Below, piece after piece: positions 29,408-38,767 of a DNA stretch of 64,000 nucleotides. The notes beneath the pieces were generated by a model. It saw only the letters and a list, made by a program, of their open reading frames with translations, was not told the origin of the DNA and made no database searches. The position numbers were made by a program, and so were the translations under genes. The stretch is from Chloroflexota bacterium (GTDB lineage: Bacteria > Chloroflexota > UBA6077 > FW602-bin22). Numbering within the stretch: position 1 is the first letter of the stretch; each line of letters opens with the position of its first letter. The stretch lies in the NCBI GenBank assembly GCA_004297775.1, contig SCUE01000027.1, positions 1 to 64,000 on the forward strand, written 5' to 3'.

Positions 29408-30480
29408 GTCCGTCCGAGGCGGCGATCGAGGGTGCACGAGTTCTGGTCACCGGTGGCGCCGGATTCGTCGGCAGCAATCTGGTTCTGGCCTTGCAGGCAA
29501 GCCGCGCCGACGAGATCGTGGTCGTCGACAATCTGCTTTCGGCCGACCGCGCGACGCTCGTCGATCGAGCGACGTTCGTTGAGGGCTCGATCGCCGACGA
29601 TTCGGTTCTCGATCGCGTCGGCGTCGACTTCGACTGCGTCTTTCACCTCGCGACCTACCACGGCAATCAGAGCTCGATTGCCGATCCTCTGGCGGATCAC
29701 GCTAACAATCTCATCACGACCCTGAAGCTCTTCGAGCGACTGAAGAACGCCCCGCGGCTTCGCAAGTTCGTTTACGCCGCGTCGGGGTGCGCCCTCGCGC
29801 CACATACCTTCACCGATGTCGAAGCCGTGCGTGAGGATGGTCCGGTGCCGCTCGACCTCGACTCGCCATACCAGATCTCGAAGGTAGTCGGCGAGTTCTA
29901 CGCCGTCTACTACCACCACCAGCACGGACTGCCAACGGTCCGCGCGCGCTTCCAGAACGTCTACGGGCCTCGCGAAGTGCTTGGCGCGGGCCAGTGGCGC
30001 GGCACGCCGGCGACGGTCTGGAGGAACGTCGTGCCGACGTTCGTGTACCGTGGCCTACGTGGGTGGCCGCTCATCCTGGACAACGGCGGTCGCGCGTCCC
30101 GCGACTTCATCTACGTCGCCGACATCGTTCAGGGGCTGGTTCGCTGCGCCACGCGCGGTGTGCCCGGTGACGTCTATAACCTCGCCAGCGGCGTCGAGAC
30201 GACGATTCTCGAGTTGGCTCAGGCCGTGGTCAGATTGACCGGCAACGGGTCGCCCATTGAGGTCGGTTCGCCGCGGGAGTGGGATCGATCGGGACGGCGC
30301 TTCGGCAGCACCGAAAAAGCACGCACGACGCTCGATTTCGTTGCGTCCACGTCACTTGCCGTCGGGCTACGTGAGACCGTCGCCTGGACGCGCGCTCACC
30401 GTACGACGGTCGATCGCTGCATCGCCGCCCACGCGGCTCGTCTTCCGGCCGATTCGCTGCCGGCCGATTTCGCGGCGTAG
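29404..30480 (+). CDS. NAD-dependent nucleotide-sugar epimerase/dehydratase
   Basis: ARVLVTGGAGFVGSNLVLALQ, YQISKVVGEFYAVYYHHQHGLPTVRARFQNVYGPREVLG; TTG start overlaps the upstream TGA. Confidence 0.88.
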   Translation: MSPSEAAIEGARVLVTGGAGFVGSNLVLALQASRADEIVVVDNLLSADRATLVDRATFVEGSIADDSVLDRVGVDFDCVFHLATYHGNQSSIADPLADHANNLITTLKLFERLKNAPRLRKFVYAASGCALAPHTFTDVEAVREDGPVPLDLDSPYQISKVVGEFYAVYYHHQHGLPTVRARFQNVYGPREVLGAGQWRGTPATVWRNVVPTFVYRGLRGWPLILDNGGRASRDFIYVADIVQGLVRCATRGVPGDVYNLASGVETTILELAQAVVRLTGNGSPIEVGSPREWDRSGRRFGSTEKARTTLDFVASTSLAVGLRETVAWTRAHRTTVDRCIAAHAARLPADSLPADFAA

Positions 30481-30540
30481 CGAGAGGGTCGAAACACGCT
30501 CGGTTCACGACCCCGTGTCCTGGTTCTCTACTGCAACGCT

Positions 30541-31731
30541 GTGCCTGGCCGCGCCCGCATCGCACTCGACACGCTCCTCGATCTGACCGCACCAATCGTG
30601 CGAGCGCTGCCGCGCGGGCTGCTCGACAGTGCGCCGATGCGGCGAGCGCTGCAAGGCGCGCCGTGGAATGAGAAGAGCTACGACCACGACTGGCTCGCCG
30701 CGTTCGTCGACGAGCCGTCGATCGACGCGACGCCGTGCAATCTCGCCAGCATCCTTCAGCGGACAGCGAGCCTCCGGCGCATCCGTGAATACGACCTGAT
30801 CGTGATTCTCCATTCCGCGATGACCGGCGGCGCCGAGATCGTTGCCGAGATTGCGGGGCGCCTGGCTGACCGCCGCGGCCCGCTTCTCCTGTTCGTTGGC
30901 AACGAGTTCCGCCAGATGCCGGCGAAGATCCGACTCGCCCAGACGTTGGCGGCGGAGTTCATCGCGACGCAATTGACGCTCGCCGCGGGACGCTGGCTCT
31001 ACGCGCCGGTCACCTCGGCCCAAGTCCTCAGCGGACTCCACGCACTCAATCCGAACGCGTATACGCCGGGTCCCGAGGACCGTCCGATCGACATCGGCTT
31101 CCGTGGCGACGCGTACGACTCATTCCTGCTCGGCGATCGCGATCGTGAGTTGATCCTGGCGTTCGCGCAATCGCGGGCCGCGGCGCACGGTCTGACGGTC
31201 GATATCGCGTTTGGGCGAACCTACCGCGATCGCTGGATCGCGTTCCTGCAGTCGAGCCACGGGACCGTCGGCGCCGAAGCCGGAACGCACTTCTTGGAAC
31301 GCGACGACCGGACGCAGGGGGCGGTGGCCGCGTTCCGCAAGGACAACCCGGGTGCCTCGTTCGATGCCGTCTTCGATCGCTTTTTCCGCGACCATCCACG
31401 ACCGGCATCGGGAAAGACGCTCTCCTCTCGCCATTTCGAGGCGATTGGTACCAAGACGTGCCAGATTCTGGTCTCCGGGAAATACTCCGGCGTGCTTACT
31501 GCCGATGCTCACTACATTGCGGTCCGGAACGACTTCAGCAACATCGACGAGTGCTTTCGCCGCTTCGCCGATCGGGGAGAACGCGAGCGCATCGCCGGCG
31601 CGGCGCTCGAGTACGTCCTGGCTGGACATACGCACTCACATCGTGTTCGCTCGATCCTTCGCCAGGTGACCGAGACGCCCGGCATCGCGCAGAATCACAC
31701 GCGATGGGACGAGCGATGGGCCGGGTCCTGA
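30541..31731 (+). CDS. glycosyltransferase-like protein (CgeB / Glycos_transf_1_2-like)
   Basis: DRPIDIGFRGDAYD...DIAFGRTYRDRWIAFLQSSHGTVGAEAGTHFLERD...HFEAIGTKTCQILVSGKYSGVLTADAHYIAVRNDFSNIDECFRRF. Confidence 0.65.
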   Translation: MPGRARIALDTLLDLTAPIVRALPRGLLDSAPMRRALQGAPWNEKSYDHDWLAAFVDEPSIDATPCNLASILQRTASLRRIREYDLIVILHSAMTGGAEIVAEIAGRLADRRGPLLLFVGNEFRQMPAKIRLAQTLAAEFIATQLTLAAGRWLYAPVTSAQVLSGLHALNPNAYTPGPEDRPIDIGFRGDAYDSFLLGDRDRELILAFAQSRAAAHGLTVDIAFGRTYRDRWIAFLQSSHGTVGAEAGTHFLERDDRTQGAVAAFRKDNPGASFDAVFDRFFRDHPRPASGKTLSSRHFEAIGTKTCQILVSGKYSGVLTADAHYIAVRNDFSNIDECFRRFADRGERERIAGAALEYVLAGHTHSHRVRSILRQVTETPGIAQNHTRWDERWAGS

Positions 31732-31750
31732 AACCTAGAATGGGGCTGAT

Positions 31751-31975
31751 TTGAGTGCCCTCTGGTCATTCTGGAAGGAGTTCGGCCAGATGATCGCCGA
31801 ACGACAGACGACGCTCTGGCTGATCGTCATCTACATCGTCTGCGTCGGCCCGACCTGGCTGATCCTGAAGGTGGCGCGGCAGTCGAACTTCGTCAGCCCG
31901 CGGGATCCGAGCAAGTTCTGGACGCTACGGGCGCCCGGTCCGCGTACGATCGCCGAGATGCGACGCCTCGGATGA
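31751..31975 (+). CDS. small membrane protein upstream of carbamoyltransferase
   Basis: 74 aa with one TM (TTLWLIVIYIVCVGPTWLILKV). Confidence 0.5.
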   Translation: MSALWSFWKEFGQMIAERQTTLWLIVIYIVCVGPTWLILKVARQSNFVSPRDPSKFWTLRAPGPRTIAEMRRLG

Positions 31976-32003
31976 GGCGCAAGCGTCAGGGTGCCGTCCC
32001 CGC

Positions 32004-33755
32004 GTGAACATCCTCGGGATCTCCTGCTTCTACCACGACGCGGCCGCCTGCCTCTACCGCGACGGCACGATCGTCGCCGCGGCCGAGGAGGAGCGCTTCT
32101 CTCGCCGCAAGCACGACGCGACGATGCCGGTTCAGGCCGCCGCCTACTGTCTGGCCGAGGGTGGCATCTCGATCGACCAGATCGATTACCTCGTCTTCTA
32201 CGAGAAGCCGCTGCTCAAGTTCGGGCGCATGCTGACCTCCGCGATCGAGACGTTCCCACGCGGTATCACCCAATTCGTCGCCGCGATGCCGCCGTGGCTG
32301 CGCGAGAAGCTTTGGGTGCCAGCTCTGATCCGGGAGAAGCTCGGCTACCGGGGCGAGATCCTCTACAGCGAGCACCACCTCTCGCACGCCGCCAGCGCGT
32401 TCCTCATGTCGCCCTACCAGGAAGCCGCGATCCTCACCGCCGACGGCATCGGCGAATGGGCTTCCACCACGATCGGACACGGCGAGGGAACGTCGATCGA
32501 GCTGGTCAAGGAGATTCGCTTCCCGCACTCGCTCGGATTGCTCTACAGCGCCTTCACCGCCTGGCTCGGCTTCGAGATCAACGAGGGCGAGTACAAGGTT
32601 ATGGGCATGGCCGCCTACGGCAAGCCGACCCAGGTCGACAAGGTGCGCCAGCTCATTCGCCAGGCCGACGACGGCGGATTCGCGCTCGATACGCGCTACC
32701 TCGCCTACCAGCACAGCCTCCATGCCTGGGCGCCGGCCTTCGAGCGGCTCCTCGGCGCGCCACGGACGTTCGACGGCGACCTCGATCCCCGCTTCGTCGA
32801 TGTCGCGGCAAGCATCCAGTTCGTGACCGAGGAGTCGATGGTCAAGCTGGCCGAGGCCGCCCACCGCCTGACCGGGTCGCGCAACCTCTGTCTGGCCGGT
32901 GGCGTCGGATTGAACGTCTTGGCGAATCGCGCGATCCTGCGTCACACTCCGTTCGAGAATCTGTTCGTTCCGCCCGGCGCCGGCGATTCCGGTGGGGCGG
33001 TCGGCGCGGCCGCCTACCTCTACCACACGATCCTCGGTCATGCGCGTTCGGAGATCCTCGAATCCGCCTACCTCGGACCCGGCTACAGCGACGACGAGGT
33101 ACAGCGATTCCTCGTCGAGCGCGGCATCGCGTACGAGCGGGTCGACGAAGCGGAGTTGATCGAGCGGGTAGCGGATGCGATCGCGTCCGATCAGGTCGTC
33201 GGCTGGTTCCAGGGGCGCATGGAGTTCGGTCCGCGCGCGCTCGGCGCGCGCAGCATCCTCGGCAATCCCCGGAACGCCGAGATGAAGACGATCATCAACG
33301 AGAAGATCAAGCACCGGGAACCGTTTCGGCCGTTCGCGCCGTCGGTCGCGGCCGAGGACGCCAATCGCTTCTTCGAGGACGTCGGACCGAGTCCGTTCAT
33401 GCTCCTGGTCGCGGACGTCCACGAGAGCCAGCGCGCGTTTCTGCCGGCGATCACGCACGCCGATGGGACGGCCCGAATCCAGACCGTGACCGAGCGCCAG
33501 AATCCGCGCTACTACCGGCTTCTCCGGGCGGTCGAACGCCGAAACGGCGCGCCGGTCGTCATCAACACGTCGTTCAACGTGCGCGGCGAGCCGATCGTCC
33601 GGACGCCGGCCGACGCGTACCGCTGCTTTTCGCACACCGACATGGACCTCCTCACGCTCGGCAGCTTCCTCGTCCGCGCCGACGCGAAGCGAGCCGACGA
33701 TCCCTACCCGGGCCGCAAGCGCGTCGGCACGGCCGATACCGTCTGGGTCAGTTAG
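32004..33755 (+). CDS. carbamoyltransferase (NodU/CmcH family)
   Basis: MNILGISCFYHDAAACLYRDGTIVAAAEEERFSRRKHD; SEHHLSHAASAFLMSPY; LAGGVGLNVLANRAI; QGRMEFGPRALGARSILGNPRN; VINTSFNVRGEPIV. Confidence 0.95.
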   Translation: MNILGISCFYHDAAACLYRDGTIVAAAEEERFSRRKHDATMPVQAAAYCLAEGGISIDQIDYLVFYEKPLLKFGRMLTSAIETFPRGITQFVAAMPPWLREKLWVPALIREKLGYRGEILYSEHHLSHAASAFLMSPYQEAAILTADGIGEWASTTIGHGEGTSIELVKEIRFPHSLGLLYSAFTAWLGFEINEGEYKVMGMAAYGKPTQVDKVRQLIRQADDGGFALDTRYLAYQHSLHAWAPAFERLLGAPRTFDGDLDPRFVDVAASIQFVTEESMVKLAEAAHRLTGSRNLCLAGGVGLNVLANRAILRHTPFENLFVPPGAGDSGGAVGAAAYLYHTILGHARSEILESAYLGPGYSDDEVQRFLVERGIAYERVDEAELIERVADAIASDQVVGWFQGRMEFGPRALGARSILGNPRNAEMKTIINEKIKHREPFRPFAPSVAAEDANRFFEDVGPSPFMLLVADVHESQRAFLPAITHADGTARIQTVTERQNPRYYRLLRAVERRNGAPVVINTSFNVRGEPIVRTPADAYRCFSHTDMDLLTLGSFLVRADAKRADDPYPGRKRVGTADTVWVS

Positions 33756-33764
33756 GAGCGTATT

Positions 33765-33926
33765 GTGAAAGAACGACTGGGAGTGCTGGGAGCGCTATTC
33801 GGATTCCTCTGGCGACAGAAGGCCTGGTGGCTCGTGCCGATCGTCGTCGCGCTCGTGCTGGTCGGCGGCCTGGCCGCCCTCGGCGCGGCGTCGCCACTGG
33901 CGCCGTTCATCTACCCGCTGTTCTGA
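33765..33926 (+). CDS. DUF5989-like small membrane protein (53 aa)
   Basis: VKERLGVLGALFGFLWRQKAWWLVPIVVALVLVGGLAALGAASPLAPFIYPLF*; length, TM and APFIYPLF tail, directly after carbamoyltransferase. Absent from the ORF track. Confidence 0.8.
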   Translation: MKERLGVLGALFGFLWRQKAWWLVPIVVALVLVGGLAALGAASPLAPFIYPLF

Positions 33927-33928
33927 AA

Positions 33929-34159
33929 GTGTCCGCCTCTCTCGCCTGGCCCGCTCGGGTCGCGGTCGCGCTCCTGTTTCTGGCGTTCGTCGCCTGGGCG
34001 GTCCTGTGGCACGCTCTGCCGTGGGCGCTCGATCGATTACCATGGGGAGCGCCAGTCGCCCTGTTCCTGACGATCGCGCTCGCGTCGATCGCCTGGGCCA
34101 CGGTCGATGTGGCACGCGGAAAGCCAGGCACCGGTGAGAAGGTGTCAGCCGACCGTTGA
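33929..34159 (+). CDS. small two-TM membrane protein (SxtJ-like position)
   Basis: VSASLAWPARVAVALLFLAFVAWAVLWHALPWALDRLPWGAPVALFLTIALASIAWATVDVARGKPGTGEKVSADR*; GTG start, overlaps next ORF. Confidence 0.5.
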   Translation: MSASLAWPARVAVALLFLAFVAWAVLWHALPWALDRLPWGAPVALFLTIALASIAWATVDVARGKPGTGEKVSADR

Positions 34160-35409
34160 CCCATCGATCGAACCCGGTCGGTCGGTTTGCTCGCCCCATT
34201 CGCCTGCTAGTCGGCCAGTTGCTCCTGCTCGGCCTGAGCCTAGCGGGAGTTGAGTTAGCCCTTCGCTATCTGGGGTTCGTTGATACTAATCGTATCGAAC
34301 TGAGTCTTGTTCGCTTCCACCCAATTCTCGGGTGGGAGAAGGTACCCGGAGCAGTGGGTTGGCGACGAGCCTATGAATACTCTGTCTACCAGAGGATCAA
34401 CGCGAACGGGCTGGCCGATGACGAGACTCCCTATACGAAGCCGCCCGGCGAGCACCGCGTCCTCGTCCTCGGTGACTCGTTTGCAGAGGGCTATACGGTC
34501 GCCGCCAGCGAGACTTTCGCTCGAATCACCGGTCAAGAACTGCGCAGCCGCAGTGCGTCGGTGCGCGTCATCAATGGGGGTACCGGCGGCTACGCCACCG
34601 ATCAGGCGACGCTCTTCTACGAGATGGAAGGGAGGCACTACGCCCCAGACATCGTCGTGCTGGCGTTCTACGACAACGATGTACTCGACAACATCGCTGA
34701 TTCCCTGAATGGGAAGGCCAAGCCGCGTTTCGCGATCGAGAACCAGACCCTGTTCTTGACGAATGTTCCCTTACCGCCGCCGACGCCACGTGCGCCCGCT
34801 GACGGGGGTCCGACCGGATGGTCGGGGCCGATCGCGGTAATCGCTCGCCCGATTCAGTCGCTCAGCCTGTACTTATTCGCACTGCAACTGCTCGGACCGA
34901 GGGTGACCGAAGTGGATGCATTCCTGGTGCGAACAGGGGTCCGTGATCGCCCGGTCGGAATGTCGTCCCATCGAACGGTACCGATCGGGCTGCGCGTCTT
35001 CGACCGTTCAGAACCGGAGCCCGTCCCCCAAGCGTGGCGGTTGACGCGTGCACTCATCGCCCGCCTGCGTGACTCGGTCATGACTGACGGCGGAAGACTC
35101 CTCGTCGTCTTGGTGCCGAACAAGACGCAGATTCAGCCCGACGCGTGGGAAGCGACGAAGCGAGCCTACGACGGCGTCAGCGAAGAGACCTGGGATATCG
35201 ATCAGGTCGCGCACCGCCTCGGCGAGGTAACCACCGACCTCGGCATCGACTATCTCGACCTCACCCCGTCGATGCGTGAGGCCGCTCGGGAGAAGCGACT
35301 CTACTTCGCGATCGATGGACACTGGAATGCTGCCGGCCATGACGTCGCGGGCCGTCTGATCGCGGACGACGTTGCGCGACGGTTCGGCCCATCCGTCGGG
35401 CTGCGTTAG
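34156..35409 (+). CDS. SGNH/GDSL hydrolase family protein
   Basis: RVLVLGDSFAEGYTVAASETF, INGGTGGYATDQATLFYE, FYDNDVLDN, FAIDGHWNAAGHDVAGRLIAD. Confidence 0.85.
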   Translation: MTHRSNPVGRFARPIRLLVGQLLLLGLSLAGVELALRYLGFVDTNRIELSLVRFHPILGWEKVPGAVGWRRAYEYSVYQRINANGLADDETPYTKPPGEHRVLVLGDSFAEGYTVAASETFARITGQELRSRSASVRVINGGTGGYATDQATLFYEMEGRHYAPDIVVLAFYDNDVLDNIADSLNGKAKPRFAIENQTLFLTNVPLPPPTPRAPADGGPTGWSGPIAVIARPIQSLSLYLFALQLLGPRVTEVDAFLVRTGVRDRPVGMSSHRTVPIGLRVFDRSEPEPVPQAWRLTRALIARLRDSVMTDGGRLLVVLVPNKTQIQPDAWEATKRAYDGVSEETWDIDQVAHRLGEVTTDLGIDYLDLTPSMREAAREKRLYFAIDGHWNAAGHDVAGRLIADDVARRFGPSVGLR

Positions 35410-35434
35410 GTCGCTGCCGTCGGTCTGTTCGATC

Positions 35435-36106
35435 TCACCACCGCCTAAGCAGCCCCACCAGCGATCGCGCCAGGATGCCGAGATCGAGGGCGAATGAGCG
35501 GCGCGCCAGGTAGCGCCGGTCGAGTTCGATCTTGCGCGGCAGGATCCAGTCGGCGTACAGATCGGGCGCGTCCTTGCCCGTCGCCGCCACGCCGGCCTGA
35601 ATGAGCGGCAGCAGCGCCTGCTCGTCGCGAAACACGATCTGGCTGATGCCGAATAGGCCGGGCCGAATCGACAAAAGTGGCGCGAAATCGTCGCGCCGCG
35701 CTTCGACGAACACCGGCGCCTCCGGACGTGGACCGACCAGCGCCATCTCGCCGCGCACGACGTTGAGAAGTTGCGGCAACTCGTCCAACTTCGCCTGACG
35801 CAGAATGGCTCCGACGGGCGTGACGCGCGGATCACGATTGCGCGTTACGGCCGGACCGGTCACGCCGTGCGCCATCGTCCGCAACTTGAACATCGTGAAC
35901 GGACGTCCATTCCGCCCGACCCGACGCGCCGGGTAGAACGCCGGTCCGGGCGAATCCCACTGCACGAGAACCGCCAGAAACACTAGGAGCGGCGCAACGA
36001 GCGTCAAGCCAATCGACGCGAGCGCGATATCGACCGCGCGCGTTGCCGCGGCCGGCTGAACCGGATACGGTCCCGTTCGGACGTGCGCATCCTGATCCTG
36101 ACTCAT
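35435..36106 (-). CDS. second initiating sugar transferase (bacterial sugar transferase family)
   Basis: TRAVDIALASIGLTLVAPLLVFLAVLVQWDSPGPAFYPARRVGRNGRPFTMFKLRTM...KLDELPQLLNVVRGEMALVGPRPEAP. Start MSQDQDAH at 36106 preferred to 36346. Confidence 0.9.
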   Translation of the reverse strand: MSQDQDAHVRTGPYPVQPAAATRAVDIALASIGLTLVAPLLVFLAVLVQWDSPGPAFYPARRVGRNGRPFTMFKLRTMAHGVTGPAVTRNRDPRVTPVGAILRQAKLDELPQLLNVVRGEMALVGPRPEAPVFVEARRDDFAPLLSIRPGLFGISQIVFRDEQALLPLIQAGVAATGKDAPDLYADWILPRKIELDRRYLARRSFALDLGILARSLVGLLRRW

Positions 36107-37312
36107 TACTTCCCGCCCGAGGTTGGCGCGCCGCAGACGCGACTTCTTGAGCTTGCACACCGTCTCGTCCGCCGCGGCCACCAGGTGACTGTACTCACGC
36201 CGATGCCGAGTTACCCGTCCGGCGTCGTCCCAGGCGAGTATCGCGGCCGACTCCTTATCCGCGAGACGCAAGCCGGCGCGCGGATCATTCGCTCGTGGGT
36301 GTACGCAACGCCGAATCGCGGATTCGTGCGCCGCATACTCGGCCACCTATCGTTCACCGCGCTGAGCCTGATGTTGGCCCCACTGGCCGGGCATCAGGAC
36401 ATCGTCTTCGTCGAGTCGCCGCCACTCTTCCACGGCGTGTCCGGCGCGCTGATCGCAAGACTCTTGCGCGCCCGCTTCGTCTTCAATATCTCCGACCTCT
36501 GGCTGGAGTCCGCGATCGATATGGGCATCGTTCGCCATCAAGCCCTCATCGGACTGACGCGACTGATGCAGAACTGGATCTACCGCCAGGCCGATGCGAT
36601 CACCGCCGTCACGCGAGGTATCGTCGCGCGCCTGGAGGCGGACCCGGCCGTTCGCTGCCCCGTTCACCTCCTCACGAACGGCGTCGACGCGGCAATCTTT
36701 GCCCACACCGAATCGGGCCGCACCACCGTCCGCGCCGAAATCGGGCTGGGCGAGACATTCGTCGCGCTCTACGCCGGCACCCATGGTCTGGCGCACGGGC
36801 TCGACTCGATCCTGGACGCGGCGAAACTCCTACGCGAGCGCGACGACATTCGCATCGTCCTGGCTGGTGACGGCGCCGAGCGGGCGCGACTCTTTGCGCG
36901 GGCCCGCGCCGAATCGATCGAAAACGTCATCTTTCTTCCGAACCAGCCTAAGGAGCGCATGCCGGCCCTCCTGTCGGCGGCCGATGCCTGCCTGGTGCCG
37001 CTGCGCGATCTGCCGATCTTTCGCGGCGCATTGCCGTCGAAAATGTTCGAGGCGATGTCGATTGGCTGTCCGCTCATCCTTTCGGTTGTCGGCGAGGCGG
37101 CCGAACTCGTGACCGCGGCCGAATGCGGCATCGTCGTTCCTCCCGAGGACGCAAGCGCCATCGCGAAGGCGATCACGCAACTGGCCGACGACCGCGAGCT
37201 AGGTGCGAAACTCGGCGCGGCCGGACGGGCCTACGTCAGTCGGCACTTCTCACGCGAGGCGATCGTCGACCGGAGCGAGCGCATCTTCGCCGAGACGCTG
37301 GCGCGCACCTGA
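36083..37312 (+). CDS. GT4-family glycosyltransferase (WbuB-like)
   Basis: MRILILTHYFPPEVGAPQTRLLELAHRLVRRGHQVTVLTPMPSYPSG; ALYAGTHGLAHGLDSILDAAKLL. Confidence 0.92.
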   Translation: MRILILTHYFPPEVGAPQTRLLELAHRLVRRGHQVTVLTPMPSYPSGVVPGEYRGRLLIRETQAGARIIRSWVYATPNRGFVRRILGHLSFTALSLMLAPLAGHQDIVFVESPPLFHGVSGALIARLLRARFVFNISDLWLESAIDMGIVRHQALIGLTRLMQNWIYRQADAITAVTRGIVARLEADPAVRCPVHLLTNGVDAAIFAHTESGRTTVRAEIGLGETFVALYAGTHGLAHGLDSILDAAKLLRERDDIRIVLAGDGAERARLFARARAESIENVIFLPNQPKERMPALLSAADACLVPLRDLPIFRGALPSKMFEAMSIGCPLILSVVGEAAELVTAAECGIVVPPEDASAIAKAITQLADDRELGAKLGAAGRAYVSRHFSREAIVDRSERIFAETLART

Positions 37313-38701
37313 GCGACCCAACACCATCAGGGCGCCGAGGAGCATCCAGATGTACGGCTCCTCGAACAGTGCGCCGATCGTCTGTCCCGCGATAACGAGC
37401 ACGACGATGCCGAGAAGAGCGCCGCGGGCAAGCCCGCGCGTTCGAGGCGTCTGCGCTTTGTCGCAAGCGATCCCCCAGGCTCGATACAGCGCGGCCGCGA
37501 GCAACAAGAGCGTGATCGTCATCCCGACAATGCCCAGTTCCGCCAGCGTCGTCACGAACGATGTGTGCGAGGCCGTCACGTACCACCAGAACGGGTACGC
37601 CCAGGCGTAGTCGGTCGCGACTGCCAACTGAAACGACCCGATCCCCAGGCCGCCGATCGGGTGTTCACCGAAGATCGTCAGCCCGGCCTGGATCAACCAC
37701 GGTCGCACGCTCAGATTGTCGTAGCTGTCGAGCGTCGCCAACCGCTCGCCGATCGATGGCACGGCGATCAGCACCGCGACCGCCCCGATGAGGAAGAGAC
37801 CAAAGAGCGCCAGGGCACGCGCGCCGCGGGCGAAGAGAATGCCCCAGACCGCAACGCCGATGGCGAATGCCAGCCAACCCGACCGCGAGTACGTCACGAC
37901 CAGCCCGGCCAGCGACAGACCGAGGCCGAGCGACCAGGGCGCAGGCCGCTCGCGCCGGGTGGCCAGAAGACACACGCCAAACAGCGCGGCGACGTTCAGA
38001 AAGCTAGCAAACGTGTTCGGGTCGGCGAACGTCGCGTTGATACGACGTGTCGCACCCTCCTGCAACTGCGGATTCCAGAACGAGACCGACGATGTGTACT
38101 GCCAGAGCGCGACGATGCTCAGGATCGACGCCACGGCCATCCAAACCGACGCGAGCGCGTACACGCGGCCCTCCGAGCGGCTGAATCGCGCCACAACGAA
38201 CATCAGCGCCAGATTAAAGAAGAGACGTAGCGCCTCGTTTCGGCCGCGTATCGGATCGAAGGTGTAGACCAGCGAGACGATGGCGAAACCGACGAGCGCG
38301 ATCGCGAGGAACGGAATCTTGCCCCGCGCGAACGTCACGCGCCCGATCACCATGGAACGCGCGAGCCACAGACCGAGCGCCAGGACGATGCTAACTCGTC
38401 CGACGTCGAGGAGAGAGACGTCGTAGCCGTACCACGAGCTCGGCGCCTTCAGGATCGGAATCCAGAGCTTCGAGATCTCAATCGGCGTCGTGATGATGAT
38501 TGTCGGCACCAGAAGGTCCGTCCGACCGAACATCGCCGACAGGATCAGCGCAATCCCGGCGACGGCGACGATCGCCTGCGCCACCGGCAGGGTGATGTTC
38601 CAGATGCTCAGCCAACCGGCAGCACCGCCCACGATGATTGCCATCGCCACGGCGAAAATCCGGCCAGTTTTCGCGCCAGGCGCGGGCGCAATCGACACCA
38701 C
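37250..38701 (-). CDS. O-antigen ligase/polymerase family membrane protein
   Basis: Multi-TM; TYSRSGWLAFAIGVAVWGILFA; ASHTSFVTTLAELGIVGMTITLLLL (ligase-like H motif). Confidence 0.88.
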   Translation of the reverse strand: MVSIAPAPGAKTGRIFAVAMAIIVGGAAGWLSIWNITLPVAQAIVAVAGIALILSAMFGRTDLLVPTIIITTPIEISKLWIPILKAPSSWYGYDVSLLDVGRVSIVLALGLWLARSMVIGRVTFARGKIPFLAIALVGFAIVSLVYTFDPIRGRNEALRLFFNLALMFVVARFSRSEGRVYALASVWMAVASILSIVALWQYTSSVSFWNPQLQEGATRRINATFADPNTFASFLNVAALFGVCLLATRRERPAPWSLGLGLSLAGLVVTYSRSGWLAFAIGVAVWGILFARGARALALFGLFLIGAVAVLIAVPSIGERLATLDSYDNLSVRPWLIQAGLTIFGEHPIGGLGIGSFQLAVATDYAWAYPFWWYVTASHTSFVTTLAELGIVGMTITLLLLAAALYRAWGIACDKAQTPRTRGLARGALLGIVVLVIAGQTIGALFEEPYIWMLLGALMVLGRSGARQRLGEDALAPVDDRLA

Positions 38702-38767
38702 CGTCAGGTTATTCTACGGTCGGAGCGAAGGGGTCCACGCCGGGCGTGCCTACAATCCGCCGCCGCC

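Noticed and set aside
31986-34159. Long ORFs of 549 aa (minus) and 722 aa (plus) overlapping the carbamoyltransferase
   Set aside because: Arg/Asp-rich shadow translations typical of GC-rich DNA; the carbamoyltransferase frame has clear family motifs.
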